Shown here one piece after another: positions 18,413 through 25,254 of a stretch of 64,000 bases of DNA. The stretch covers positions 4,340,001 through 4,404,000 of the forward strand of contig NZ_CP048817.1 in the NCBI RefSeq assembly GCF_014171475.1, given 5' to 3'. This DNA comes from Sphingomonas sp. So64.6b (GTDB taxonomy: Bacteria > Pseudomonadota > Alphaproteobacteria > Sphingomonadales > Sphingomonadaceae). Position 1 is the stretch's first letter; each line of letters starts with the position of its first letter. The position numbers and the translations under genes are program-made. A model generated the notes under the pieces. It did no database searches and was not told the origin of the DNA. It worked only from the letters and a program-made list of their open reading frames with translations.

Positions 18413-18706
18413 GGGGGGCTTCTGTTGCCCGGTGCCCCCCGTACCGCTGGTTTCCGCTTCTGTTGCCCGGTGCGGTCCCAACCGCGCTTTCGTCCTCGTA
18501 ACTTAGACCGTTAGGCCTTAGTGTTACGCGGCAATTGCGAGTGCTTCGTTATCGTTAGCACTTGTGGTTTTGAGCCTTGAACGGGTTACTCAGCCCGGGC
18601 AAAAACAGCGCCTTTGAACACACGTCGATCCTGCTTCGGCCCCGTCATGACCGGTCCAAAAGGGCCGGTTGTGGTGGAGCCGCCGGGTACTGCCCCCGGG
18701 TCCGTT
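18413..18706 (-). ncRNA. ssrA: tmRNA, permuted two-piece alphaproteobacterial form
   Basis: Rescues stalled ribosomes by adding a degradation tag. On the minus strand the acceptor piece comes first and ends in CGGCTCC-ACCA (18682-18672). A short hairpin spacer follows, then the coding piece starts GGGGCCG (18643-18637). GGGGCCG pairs over all 7 positions with CGGCTCC to rebuild the acceptor stem, as expected for the circularly permuted gene. The tag frame at 18559-18524 reads ANDNEALAIAA then TAA, close to sphingomonad tags. A TATAAT box lies just upstream. Ends are approximate: the 5' end is placed 7 bases after the -10 box and the 3' end after the GGGGGGC/GCCCCCC stem. Confidence 0.93.
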
Positions 18707-18712
18707 GCGTCT

Positions 18713-18718
18713 ATTATA
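18713..18718 (-). promoter_or_regulatory. -10 box of the ssrA promoter
   Basis: A perfect TATAAT on the minus strand lies 7 bases before the inferred tmRNA 5' end. No strong TTGACA is visible at the expected spacing. Confidence 0.6.
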
Positions 18719-18844
18719 CGCCGCATTTTATCACCATAGTCTCCGGCGAACCTTCGACACGCTCAATATAGGGCGTTCGAATCCAATGAAAAGCCCATCT
18801 CCGCCTTTCGCTCGCCACAAATCGGGTGCATGGACTATAGTATC

Positions 18845-19276
18845 ATGTTGACACAGCGTTCCCGTTACGCGCTCCGCGCCATGTTGTTTCTCGCCGAAGC
18901 CCCCGCCGGAGGCCCGCCGATCCCGATGAACCGGATCGCGGTGGCGGCGAACGTGCCGCGAAAATTCCTCGAGCTGATCCTTGCCGACCTGCGCGAAGCG
19001 GGCTTCCTGCACAGCCATCGCGGCAAGATGGGCGGTTATTGCCTGTCGCGCCCGACTCATCTGATCTCGCTCGGCGAAGTGATCCGGGTGATCGAAGGGC
19101 CGCTTGCGCTGGTCCCCTGCGTCAGCCGCACCGCTTATCGCCCGTGTAAGGATTGCAAGGATGAGGCGACTTGCGCGATCCGCATCGCAATGGCGCGGGT
19201 GCGAGACGAGACGGCGCGGATTCTCGACGGCACCAGCCTTGCGGATGCCGTCGCCGAGGATCTTGCTGCGGCTTAA
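18845..19276 (+). CDS. Rrf2-family transcriptional regulator
   Basis: A 143-residue Rrf2 winged-helix protein: RSRYALRAMLFLAEA at the N-terminus, recognition region NVPRKFLELILADLREAGFL, wing HSHRGKMGGYCLSRP and dimer helix ISLGEVIRVIEGPLALVPC. Four cysteines lie at about 95-118 in the order C-x10-C-x2-C-x6-C, in the place where IscR- and NsrR-like members bind an Fe-S cluster, so redox or iron sensing is plausible. The start at 18845 follows family alignment (MLTQRSRYALRAM); an ATG 15 bases upstream is equally open and neither has a strong ribosome-binding site. It stands alone, so its target is not evident from context. Confidence 0.85.
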   Translation: MLTQRSRYALRAMLFLAEAPAGGPPIPMNRIAVAANVPRKFLELILADLREAGFLHSHRGKMGGYCLSRPTHLISLGEVIRVIEGPLALVPCVSRTAYRPCKDCKDEATCAIRIAMARVRDETARILDGTSLADAVAEDLAAA

Positions 19277-19310
19277 GTCTGGCATTGAATTCCAGTGGCT
19301 GTGTCTTCTT

Positions 19311-19430
19311 CTCCCCTCCCTTTATGGGAGGGGCAGGTGAGGGTGCGATCGCGAAGCGTATCGCTCGACGCGAAGCGTCGAACCCCGTCCGTCGCTGTGA
19401 CCCTCCCCAGCCCCTCCCATAAAGGGGGGG
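19311..19430. repeat. double-hairpin palindromic repeat
   Basis: Two arms of about 30 bp in inverted orientation (from 19311, and ending at 19430) flank a roughly 55-bp centre. Each arm is itself a small hairpin, for example CCTCCCTTTATGGGAGG on the left. The same CTCCCCTCCC...GGGAGGGG design occurs inside hrpB at 26241-26372. It sits between the Rrf2 gene and mscL and could also act as a bidirectional terminator. Confidence 0.75.
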
Positions 19431-19454
19431 CAAGAAGAGCATCGTGAGGCGCAG

Positions 19455-19886
19455 TTAGACCGACTTTTTCTTCAACTCATCCCTGATTTCACGCAGCAAC
19501 GCGACTTCGGCAGCTTCCGGGGCGGCCGCCGCTTCGTCGGGCTTGGGCATCAGCTTGCTCACTGCGCGGATCAGCATGAAGATGATGAAGGCAAGGATCA
19601 CGAAGTTGACCGCCGCCGTAATGAACGCGCCATAGCCGAACACCGGCACGCCGGCCTTTTTCAACGCGGCATAATCCGACGATCCGGCCAGCGCCTCGGG
19701 CACTTTGCCGAGTACGACGAAATAACTGGAGAAATCGAGCCCGCCGAAGATCTTGCCGATCACCGGCATGATCACATCGTCGGTCAACGAGGTGACGATC
19801 TTGCCGAACGCTGCGCCGATAATGACCGCGACGGCCAGGTCGAGCACGTTGCCGCGGGCGATGAATGCCTTAAACTCCTTGAACAC
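19455..19886 (-). CDS. mscL: large-conductance mechanosensitive channel
   Basis: Opens in the inner membrane under severe hypo-osmotic stress to release solutes. The 143-residue protein has the family layout: N-terminal [22 protein letters not shown]1 through [20 protein letters not shown], periplasmic loop, TM2 ([20 protein letters not shown]) and the cytoplasmic helix [15 protein letters not shown]. The length is typical (136 in E. coli). It is monocistronic and divergent from lemA. Confidence 0.96.
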   Translation of the reverse strand: MFKEFKAFIARGNVLDLAVAVIIGAAFGKIVTSLTDDVIMPVIGKIFGGLDFSSYFVVLGKVPEALAGSSDYAALKKAGVPVFGYGAFITAAVNFVILAFIIFMLIRAVSKLMPKPDEAAAAPEAAEVALLREIRDELKKKSV

Positions 19887-19966
19887 GACGCACCTCCATC
19901 CGATTTAACTTCCGCCCGGCAAGGCTAGTCGAGTATGATGACCGTGCAAGGGTTGGAGAGATAATC

Positions 19967-20551
19967 ATGAAGTTTCGTGCCATCATCACTATCGGCCTCG
20001 CCGCGATGCTGTCCGCTTGCGGGATCAACAGCGTGCCAACCGCCGAGGAGGCAGCGAAGGCCAAATGGGCCGAGGTGCAGAACCAGTATCAGCGCCGTTC
20101 GGACCTGATTCCCAACCTGGTCGCCACTGTGAAAGCCGCCGGCGCGCAAGAAAAGAGCATTCTGATTGAAGTGACTCAGGCGCGGGCTGCGGCCAATACC
20201 GTACGTGTTTCGGCCAGCGATCTGACCGATCCGGCCAAGCTGGCGCAGTTCGATCGCGCGCAAAGTGCGGTCAGCCTGTCGCTGCAGCGGCTGCAGGAGG
20301 CCTATCCGGAGCTCAAGTCGCAAGGCAATTACACGACGCTGATGTCGCAGCTCGAAGGTACGGAGAATCGCATCGGCGTCGCCCGGCGCGACTATAACGA
20401 CTCGGTACAGGCCTATAATACCCGCATCCGCACCTTCCCCGATGCGATCGGTGCAAAGATATTTTACGGCGCGAAGCCGATGGCGCCGTTCCAGGCGACG
20501 ACACCGGGTTCGGAAACTGCGCCGCCGGTGAATTTCGGGAACAGCAACTGA
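19967..20551 (+). CDS. lemA: LemA-family lipoprotein
   Basis: A 194-residue LemA protein of unknown biochemical role. A lipoprotein signal (MKFRAIITIGLAAMLSAC, lipobox LSAC) precedes long helices with the LemA signature WAEVQNQYQRRSDLIPNLV and the C-terminal FPDAIGAKIFYGAKPMAPF. The ATG has a GGAGAG ribosome-binding site 8 bases upstream. It begins a tightly packed operon with three TPM-domain genes, a pairing commonly seen for LemA proteins and suggestive of an envelope-associated complex. The next gene seems to start within its stop codon. Confidence 0.92.
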   Translation: MKFRAIITIGLAAMLSACGINSVPTAEEAAKAKWAEVQNQYQRRSDLIPNLVATVKAAGAQEKSILIEVTQARAAANTVRVSASDLTDPAKLAQFDRAQSAVSLSLQRLQEAYPELKSQGNYTTLMSQLEGTENRIGVARRDYNDSVQAYNTRIRTFPDAIGAKIFYGAKPMAPFQATTPGSETAPPVNFGNSN

Positions 20552-21060
20552 TCCGACTGATTGCCCCGTTATTGCTTTTCGCCGGGTGCGGAGATGCCGC
20601 CCCGGCGAAAAGCGTCGCGCCGCCCGGGTATCAGTTTCCTGTGCTGTCCGGGCGGGTCGTCGATGCCGCGGCCTTACTGTCGCCGGACGACGAAGCAGCG
20701 ATTTCGGTGAAATCGGCCGCGCTGGAGAAAGCCACTGGGCACCAACTGGTGGTGGTCACCGTTGCAAGCCTGGGCGGGCACTCGATCGAGTCATACGGCC
20801 TGAATCTCGGGCGAACCTGGGGTATCGGGCGGAAAGGCATCGATGACGGCGTGTTGCTGATCGTCGCCCCCAAGGAGCGCAAGGTGCGGATTGAGGTCGG
20901 TTACGGTCTCGAATCCACACTGCGCAACGAAGAGGCTGGCGCGATCATCCAGACCGCGATCCTGCCGGCATTCCGCGCGAAGGATTTTCCGCGCGGCGTG
21001 GCGGCCGGGGTCGATGGCATCATCAATGAAATTGGCACCCCACAAAGGAAGGCCGCGTGA
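20548..21060 (+). CDS. TPM-domain lipoprotein with apparent CTG start
   Basis: A TPM-domain protein (YgcG/TLP18.3/Psb32 family): FPVLSGRVVDAAALLSPDDE, HQLVVVTVASLGGHSIESYG, GIGRKGIDDGVLLIVAPKER, RIEVGYGLESTLRNEEAG. The first conventional start is a TTG at 20572, but that leaves only five residues before the lipobox Cys (LFAGC). Reading from the CTG at 20548, which overlaps the lemA stop as CTGA and follows GGGA by 7 bases, gives a proper lipoprotein signal (MIRLIAPLLLFAGC). It is therefore annotated with a CTG start (170 residues); the exact start is inferred. There is no Gly-rich tail and no second membrane segment, unlike the next gene. Confidence 0.8.
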   Translation: MIRLIAPLLLFAGCGDAAPAKSVAPPGYQFPVLSGRVVDAAALLSPDDEAAISVKSAALEKATGHQLVVVTVASLGGHSIESYGLNLGRTWGIGRKGIDDGVLLIVAPKERKVRIEVGYGLESTLRNEEAGAIIQTAILPAFRAKDFPRGVAAGVDGIINEIGTPQRKAA

Positions 21061-21872
21061 ACATCCTTCGTTATCTGGTCGCATCGCTCCTGCTGTGCTG
21101 CGCGACGCTCGCCGGCGCGCAGACCTTCCCGCCGCTCAGCGGACGGGTGGTCGATGCCGCGAACCTGCTCTCGCCCGAGCAGGAAGCGCAACTCACCCAA
21201 TTGTCCGGCGAGATTGAAAAGGCCTCGTCGCGACAGTTCGTCGTTGCGACAGTGCCCGATCTCCAGGGGTTCGAGATCGAGGAATATGGCTACAAGCTTG
21301 GCCGCGCCTGGGCGATCGGCCAGAAGGACGCCAATAACGGCATCATCCTGCTGATCGCACCCAATGAGCGAAAGGTGCGGATCGAAGTCGGTTATGGCCT
21401 TGAGCCGATCATGACCGACGCGTTGTCGAGCGTCATCATCAATGACGATATCCTGCCGGCATTCCGCAACAAGGATATGCCCGGCGGGATCATGGCGGGT
21501 GCTGCGGCGATCGGCGAACAGATGAAGCTGCCGCTCGAGGCGGCCGAGGCGCGTGCGCAACAACTGACCAGTCAGCGCGCGGCGTCGGGCGGCTCAAGGA
21601 GCAGCGGCGGCAATGGCGCGGCGATCGCGATCTTCTGGATCATCATCCTGTTCTTCGTCGTGTTCCCGATGATCTTCGGCCGTGCCAAGGGCAAACGCTA
21701 CCGCGGCGGCGTCGGTCCGGTGGTCATCTGGGGACCCGGTCTTGGCGGCGGCGGCAGCAGTGGCGGATCGTCCTGGGGTAGCAGCGGTGGTTCCGACTGG
21801 GGCGGTGGCGGCGGCGGATTCTCCGGCGGCGGCGGATCGTTCGGCGGCGGCGGTTCGTCGGGGAGCTGGTGA
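21057..21872 (+). CDS. TPM-domain membrane protein with Gly/Ser-rich tail (YgcG family)
   Basis: A 271-residue protein: a signal peptide (LVASLLLCCATLAGAQT), a TPM domain (FPPLSGRVVDAANLLSPEQE, KDANNGIILLIAPNERKVRI, VGYGLEPIMTDALSS), one membrane helix (AIAIFWIIILFFVVFPMIFG) and a C-terminal stretch of about 50 residues that is almost entirely Gly, Ser and Trp. Its TPM domain is strongly similar to that of the preceding lipoprotein, so the pair looks like a tandem duplication. The GTG start overlaps the upstream stop (GTGA). The function of YgcG-like proteins is not established; partnership with LemA is inferred from context. Confidence 0.9.
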   Translation: MNILRYLVASLLLCCATLAGAQTFPPLSGRVVDAANLLSPEQEAQLTQLSGEIEKASSRQFVVATVPDLQGFEIEEYGYKLGRAWAIGQKDANNGIILLIAPNERKVRIEVGYGLEPIMTDALSSVIINDDILPAFRNKDMPGGIMAGAAAIGEQMKLPLEAAEARAQQLTSQRAASGGSRSSGGNGAAIAIFWIIILFFVVFPMIFGRAKGKRYRGGVGPVVIWGPGLGGGGSSGGSSWGSSGGSDWGGGGGGFSGGGGSFGGGGSSGSW

Positions 21873-22555
21873 TGACACGGATCAGGAAACTCAGCGAAGC
21901 GGACCACACGCTGGTCACCGATGCGGTGGCCAGGGCCGAAGAGGGGACCGATGGCGAGATCGTCACGATCGTCACCGAACGCTCCGATCTCTACCGCGAT
22001 GTGGCACTGCATTATGCGATGGCGGCGATGCTGCTGCTCGTTGCGATCGTCGCGCTCAGTCCGGCGGCGATCGAATCGAAACTTGCCTGGTGGTCGGACG
22101 GCTGGACCGGCGAACCCGATCTGCGCAGCCTGTTCTTCGCGCTGCTGATCGGTGAGGCGCTGATCTTCCTTGCGGTGCGCTACGCTCTCGCCTGGACGCC
22201 GCTGCGGCTGGCGCTGACGCCCAAGGCGACGCGCTCGCGGCGGGTGCGACGGCTCGCGGTGCAATATTTCAAGGTCGGGGCGGAACGTCGTACCGAGGCG
22301 CGGGTCGGCATCCTGCTTTATCTCTCGCTCGACGAGCGCATCGCCGAAATCGTCGCCGACGAAGCGATCCACAAGGTCGTCCCGCCGGAGCGTTGGGGCG
22401 AAGCGATGGCGGCATTGATTGACCGCGTGCGCGTCGGTGAGCCCGGCCAGGGCATGGCGGCGGCGGTTGCGGCGATCGGCACGATCATCGCCGAACATTT
22501 TCCCAAGACCGAAACCGATCGCAACGAACTGCCCGACAGGTTGATCGAACTATGA
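21872..22555 (+). CDS. TPM-domain inner-membrane protein (YgcG/YcgL-like third copy)
   Basis: A 227-residue protein. The N-terminal half has the beginning of a TPM-like domain (LSEADHTLVTDAVARAEEGT, GEIVTIVTERSD) interrupted by two membrane helices (YAMAAMLLLVAIVALSPAAI, LFFALLIGEALIFLAVRYAL). The C-terminal half resumes with the TPM signature GILLYLSLDERIAEIVADEA. ATG 21872 is preferred over the overlapping GTG 21869 because GGGGAG lies 6 bases upstream. It is the last gene of the lemA operon. An AT-rich hairpin (22567-22575 pairing with 22582-22590) follows and may end the transcript, although it lacks a T-run. Confidence 0.85.
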   Translation: MTRIRKLSEADHTLVTDAVARAEEGTDGEIVTIVTERSDLYRDVALHYAMAAMLLLVAIVALSPAAIESKLAWWSDGWTGEPDLRSLFFALLIGEALIFLAVRYALAWTPLRLALTPKATRSRRVRRLAVQYFKVGAERRTEARVGILLYLSLDERIAEIVADEAIHKVVPPERWGEAMAALIDRVRVGEPGQGMAAAVAAIGTIIAEHFPKTETDRNELPDRLIEL

Positions 22556-22592
22556 GTGTTTGTTTGAAAATTCGCGGAAGAGCGAATTTTGC

Positions 22593-22670
22593 GGTGCCGG
22601 CCCGCTCCCCCTGCCGGCCACCTACAGAGTATCCTTGATGGGTGGTCGGCAGGAGGAGCGGGCCGGCACC
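22593..22670. repeat. palindromic element at the Nudix gene start
   Basis: Two 30-bp arms (22593-22622 and 22641-22670) are inverted copies with two mismatches and an 18-base loop. The loop supplies the ATG at 22638 that opens the Nudix frame, and the right arm is read as its first codons. A separate AAAATTCGC/GCGAATTTT hairpin abuts the left side at 22567-22590. It is unlike the CTCCCCTCCC family in sequence but has the same inverted-arm design. Confidence 0.8.
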
Positions 22671-23192
22671 GTCCATGAATCGGAACCGGTCGAAACGGCC
22701 TGGGAGGGTCGCTTCATCGCCGTGAAGAAGCGCGGCAAATGGGAATATGTCTCACGCACGCGCGATATTCAGGCGGCGGTGATCCTGGCGATCGATGACG
22801 GTCATGTCATTCTGGTCGAACAGTTTCGTGTGCCGCTCGACCGGGTCTGCCTCGAATTGCCGGCGGGACTGGTTGGTGACGAGGATGAAGGCGAGAGCAT
22901 CGAAACATCCGCCGCGCGCGAATTGGAGGAAGAGACCGGGTATCGACCGGCGCATGTCGAATCGCTCGGCCAGTTCCAGTCGTCACCCGGACTGGTCAGC
23001 GAAGGTTTCACGCTGGTCCGCGCGACCGGGCTCGAGCGCGTCAGTGAAGGTGGGGGCACCGCAGACGAGAATATCGTCGTCCACCGCGTCGCGCTGAGCG
23101 ATCTTTCGGCGTTCGTCGCCGCCAGGCGCGCCGAGGGCATGGCGATCGATGTGAAGATGCTGCTCTTGCTGAGTCCGTCGCTGCTGGGCTGA
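22638..23192 (+). CDS. Nudix hydrolase, ADP-ribose pyrophosphatase type
   Basis: Hydrolyses nucleoside-diphosphate-linked substrates, probably ADP-ribose, in the cytoplasm. The Nudix box is complete: the sequence starting GDEDEGESIETSAARELEEE and ending in TGY fits G-x5-E-x7-R-E-x2-E-E-x-G. Other family stretches are VILVEQFRVPLDRVCLELPAGL and FQSSPGLVSEGFTLVRA. The recognisable fold starts at about SEPVETAWEGRF; the preceding 12 residues are translated from the right arm of a palindromic element, so the natural start seems to have been replaced. ATG 22638 is chosen, with weak ribosome-binding support. A TTG at 22560 or 22635 is possible. Confidence 0.87.
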   Translation: MGGRQEERAGTVHESEPVETAWEGRFIAVKKRGKWEYVSRTRDIQAAVILAIDDGHVILVEQFRVPLDRVCLELPAGLVGDEDEGESIETSAARELEEETGYRPAHVESLGQFQSSPGLVSEGFTLVRATGLERVSEGGGTADENIVVHRVALSDLSAFVAARRAEGMAIDVKMLLLLSPSLLG

Positions 23193-23220
23193 GTGCGTGT
23201 TGTAACTCCCGTCGGCGTAA

Positions 23221-24459
23221 CTACTGCGTCAGAAAACCCGGATCTATCGCCGCTGCCATCGCCCGATAGCCGTCGTCGTTGGGATGCAGATGATCGCCGC
23301 TATCATAAGCCGGCAGCAGGCGATCCGGCTGGGCGGGATCGCGCATCACCCGCTCGAAATCGACGACGGCATCGAACGCGCCGCCACCCCGAATCCAGGC
23401 ATTGACCGCCTGGCGCTTCGCTTCGGCCGCTGGCGAGGGCGCTTTCGGAAATGTCGTGCCGCCCTTAGGCAGCAGGGTGGCGCCGATGACCTTGACGCCT
23501 TTCGAATGCGCGCGTTCGATCAGCGTCTTCATGCCATCGATGATCTGCTCCGCGGACACTTTCGCCTTGGCCGAGGTCAGCACTTCGCCGGCGGAAATGT
23601 CATTGCCGCCTTGCAGCAGCACGATCCAGCGCACGCCGGGCTTGTCGAGCGCGTCGCGGTCGAAGCGGTTGAGCGTACTCGGGCCGCGATAGGGTTTGTC
23701 GGCGTCGTTGAGAATACGGTTGCCCGCCACGCCGGCGTTGACGACGGCAATCGAGGCGAGTTTCGGGTCGGCCTGTAACCGCGCGGCGAGTACATCGGGC
23801 CAGCGTGTGTTGCGCTCTTCGGTCGAGCCGACGCCGTCGGTGATCGAATCGCCGATCGCCACGATGACGCGTGCGTCGGCACCGGCGGCGACTTCGACAT
23901 CGCTGAGGAAATAGCGGCTGTCGTCGGTCTCGCCAGCGGGGAGCGTCACCGCCGCGGTCATATCGCGCGCCGGCACGATATAGACGGTCTGGTTGCCGAC
24001 GCTGTGGATGGTCGATGTCGCCGCGCCGTGCGGCAGATACACGCTCACTGCGAGTTCTTCGAATGCGGCCACCGGCAATGCCACGGGATCGCTGAGCGCG
24101 GCTTCGCCACTGGCGATGGTCACCACCGGCTTTCCGCCGAACGTGACCGCGCGATCGCTCGCCGGCTGGATCGCCGATCCGTCGGCGCGCCTGGCCACGC
24201 GCACCGCGCCGAAGGTCAGCGGCGCGGTGCCGAACAGGTTGGAGAGGCGGATGCGCACGCTGCCGCCGCCGATGCTGGGGCGGATAATCTGGCGCAGCGT
24301 CTGCGCCGGCAGGGCAGGGCCGGGCGAGTCCATTGCCGCGGTCCAGCCGGCGACCCAGTGCGCGTCGGTCGGCGTGTTCGGCGTGGATTGGGCCGGCGCG
24401 GTCGCGGCGCCGAGAACGAGCAACAAGCCGGCGGCGTATTTCAATAGAGAAGGATGCAT
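23221..24459 (-). CDS. secreted SGNH/GDSL esterase
   Basis: A 412-residue secreted hydrolase. The signal peptide (YAAGLLLVLGAATAPAQ) is followed by a beta-rich N-terminal module and the SGNH core. Block I is VIVAIGDSITDGVGS (nucleophile Ser), block II has NAGVAGNR, block III is LLQGGNDIS and block V is SGDHLHPNDDGY with the catalytic Asp and His. Such enzymes deacetylate sugars or cleave ester bonds; the substrate is not evident. The ATG at 24459 has AGGGG about 8 bases upstream and gives a clean signal peptide. It is not closely linked to neighbours. Confidence 0.9.
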   Translation of the reverse strand: MHPSLLKYAAGLLLVLGAATAPAQSTPNTPTDAHWVAGWTAAMDSPGPALPAQTLRQIIRPSIGGGSVRIRLSNLFGTAPLTFGAVRVARRADGSAIQPASDRAVTFGGKPVVTIASGEAALSDPVALPVAAFEELAVSVYLPHGAATSTIHSVGNQTVYIVPARDMTAAVTLPAGETDDSRYFLSDVEVAAGADARVIVAIGDSITDGVGSTEERNTRWPDVLAARLQADPKLASIAVVNAGVAGNRILNDADKPYRGPSTLNRFDRDALDKPGVRWIVLLQGGNDISAGEVLTSAKAKVSAEQIIDGMKTLIERAHSKGVKVIGATLLPKGGTTFPKAPSPAAEAKRQAVNAWIRGGGAFDAVVDFERVMRDPAQPDRLLPAYDSGDHLHPNDDGYRAMAAAIDPGFLTQ

Positions 24460-24588
24460 CGACGAACCCCTGCGCGTGGTGGTGAGTGAATGTCGGGCGA
24501 GCACAAGGCTTCCGTCATGGTTCAGCGACGGCCGCGATGCGCGCGAAACGCGCAGTCGACACCGCTTCCACCCATGCCCTGCAGACCG

Positions 24589-24933
24589 TCAGACCTTATG
24601 CAATTTTTCGAAGCTGAGCCGGTCCCAATAACCACGCTGGACCGCGATTTTGCCATCGATCACATGGAAGAATCCGCAACCGCGAAACCCGATCGGATCG
24701 CGCCATTCGAGGATCGCCCATTCGCCGTCCTCGAACAGATTCTCAGGGACGCACTCCATTTGTGCTCCGGCGAACTCGGCGTCGAACATCGCGCGGATCG
24801 CCTCGATACCCTCGACTGGTTCGTTGGCGACCTGATGATTGACCGCATTGTCAGCATAAAGTGCGACCAGCGCGTTCACATCGGCATTATTGAACGCCGC
24901 GATCCATTTGCGGACGAGTAATTTGGGGGTCAT
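24589..24933 (-). CDS. NTF2-like (SnoaL-like) domain protein
   Basis: A 114-residue single-domain alpha+beta-barrel protein of the nuclear transport factor 2-like superfamily: WIAAFNNADVNALVALYADN at the N-terminus, GIEAIRAMFDAEF, then WAILEWRDPIG and GFFHVIDGKIAVQRGYWDRL. Members include small-molecule isomerases, hydrolases and carrier domains; no catalytic residue set is obvious enough to name a reaction. Its start overlaps the stop of the upstream NDUFS4-like gene (ATGA), so the two are co-translated. The upstream gap to the esterase gene (24460-24588) shows nothing notable. Confidence 0.82.
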   Translation of the reverse strand: MTPKLLVRKWIAAFNNADVNALVALYADNAVNHQVANEPVEGIEAIRAMFDAEFAGAQMECVPENLFEDGEWAILEWRDPIGFRGCGFFHVIDGKIAVQRGYWDRLSFEKLHKV

Positions 24934-25211
24934 CGGAAATTGTCGGCATAGGCCTGGAGCTTCAATTTGCGTTCCGGCGCGGCGATGACCTGGAAACCGA
25001 ATCCCTCGCGCGCCGCATAGGCGATTGCCGCCTCCAATGTGGGGAAACTCAGCCGGACCTGATCGCGCGTGTCGCCTGAACCCGCCCAGCCGGTCAGCGG
25101 GTCGGGCCGCTTCGCCTCGGCGGGTTCGAATTCGAGCACCCAGGCCTGAGTGCGGGCGCGGCCCGACTGCATGGCATTTTTGGGGCGCTGAAAGATGCGG
25201 GCGGTGGGCAT
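24930..25211 (-). CDS. ETC complex I subunit, NDUFS4-like
   Basis: A 93-residue homologue of the NDUFS4 (18-kDa) accessory subunit of respiratory complex I, typical of alphaproteobacteria. Visible family features are ARIFQRPKNAMQSGRARTQA, WVLEFEP, the GWAGSGDTRDQV stretch, FPTLEAAIAYAAREGFGFQV and a basic C-terminus. The start is set at ATG 25211 (6 bases after GAGAGA) rather than 25217 or the longer upstream extension, which would add Arg-rich residues unlike the family. It probably attaches at the peripheral arm of NADH:quinone oxidoreductase; the nuo operon itself is elsewhere. Confidence 0.85.
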   Translation of the reverse strand: MPTARIFQRPKNAMQSGRARTQAWVLEFEPAEAKRPDPLTGWAGSGDTRDQVRLSFPTLEAAIAYAAREGFGFQVIAAPERKLKLQAYADNFR

Positions 25212-25254
25212 GGTCATTCTCTCGGCAGATCTTGGGGCAAGCTCTCGCGAACCT

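Noticed and set aside
18577..18771. Short plus-strand frames over 18577-18851
   Set aside because: They lie across the tmRNA gene and have no ribosome-binding site.
18770..18800. A GTTCGAATCC-like stretch suggesting a tRNA T-arm
   Set aside because: No matching acceptor, D or anticodon stem can be formed around it.
22567..22590. AAAATTCGC/GCGAATTTT hairpin as a clear rho-independent terminator
   Set aside because: The stem is AT-rich and lacks a following T-run; termination is possible but not supported enough to annotate.
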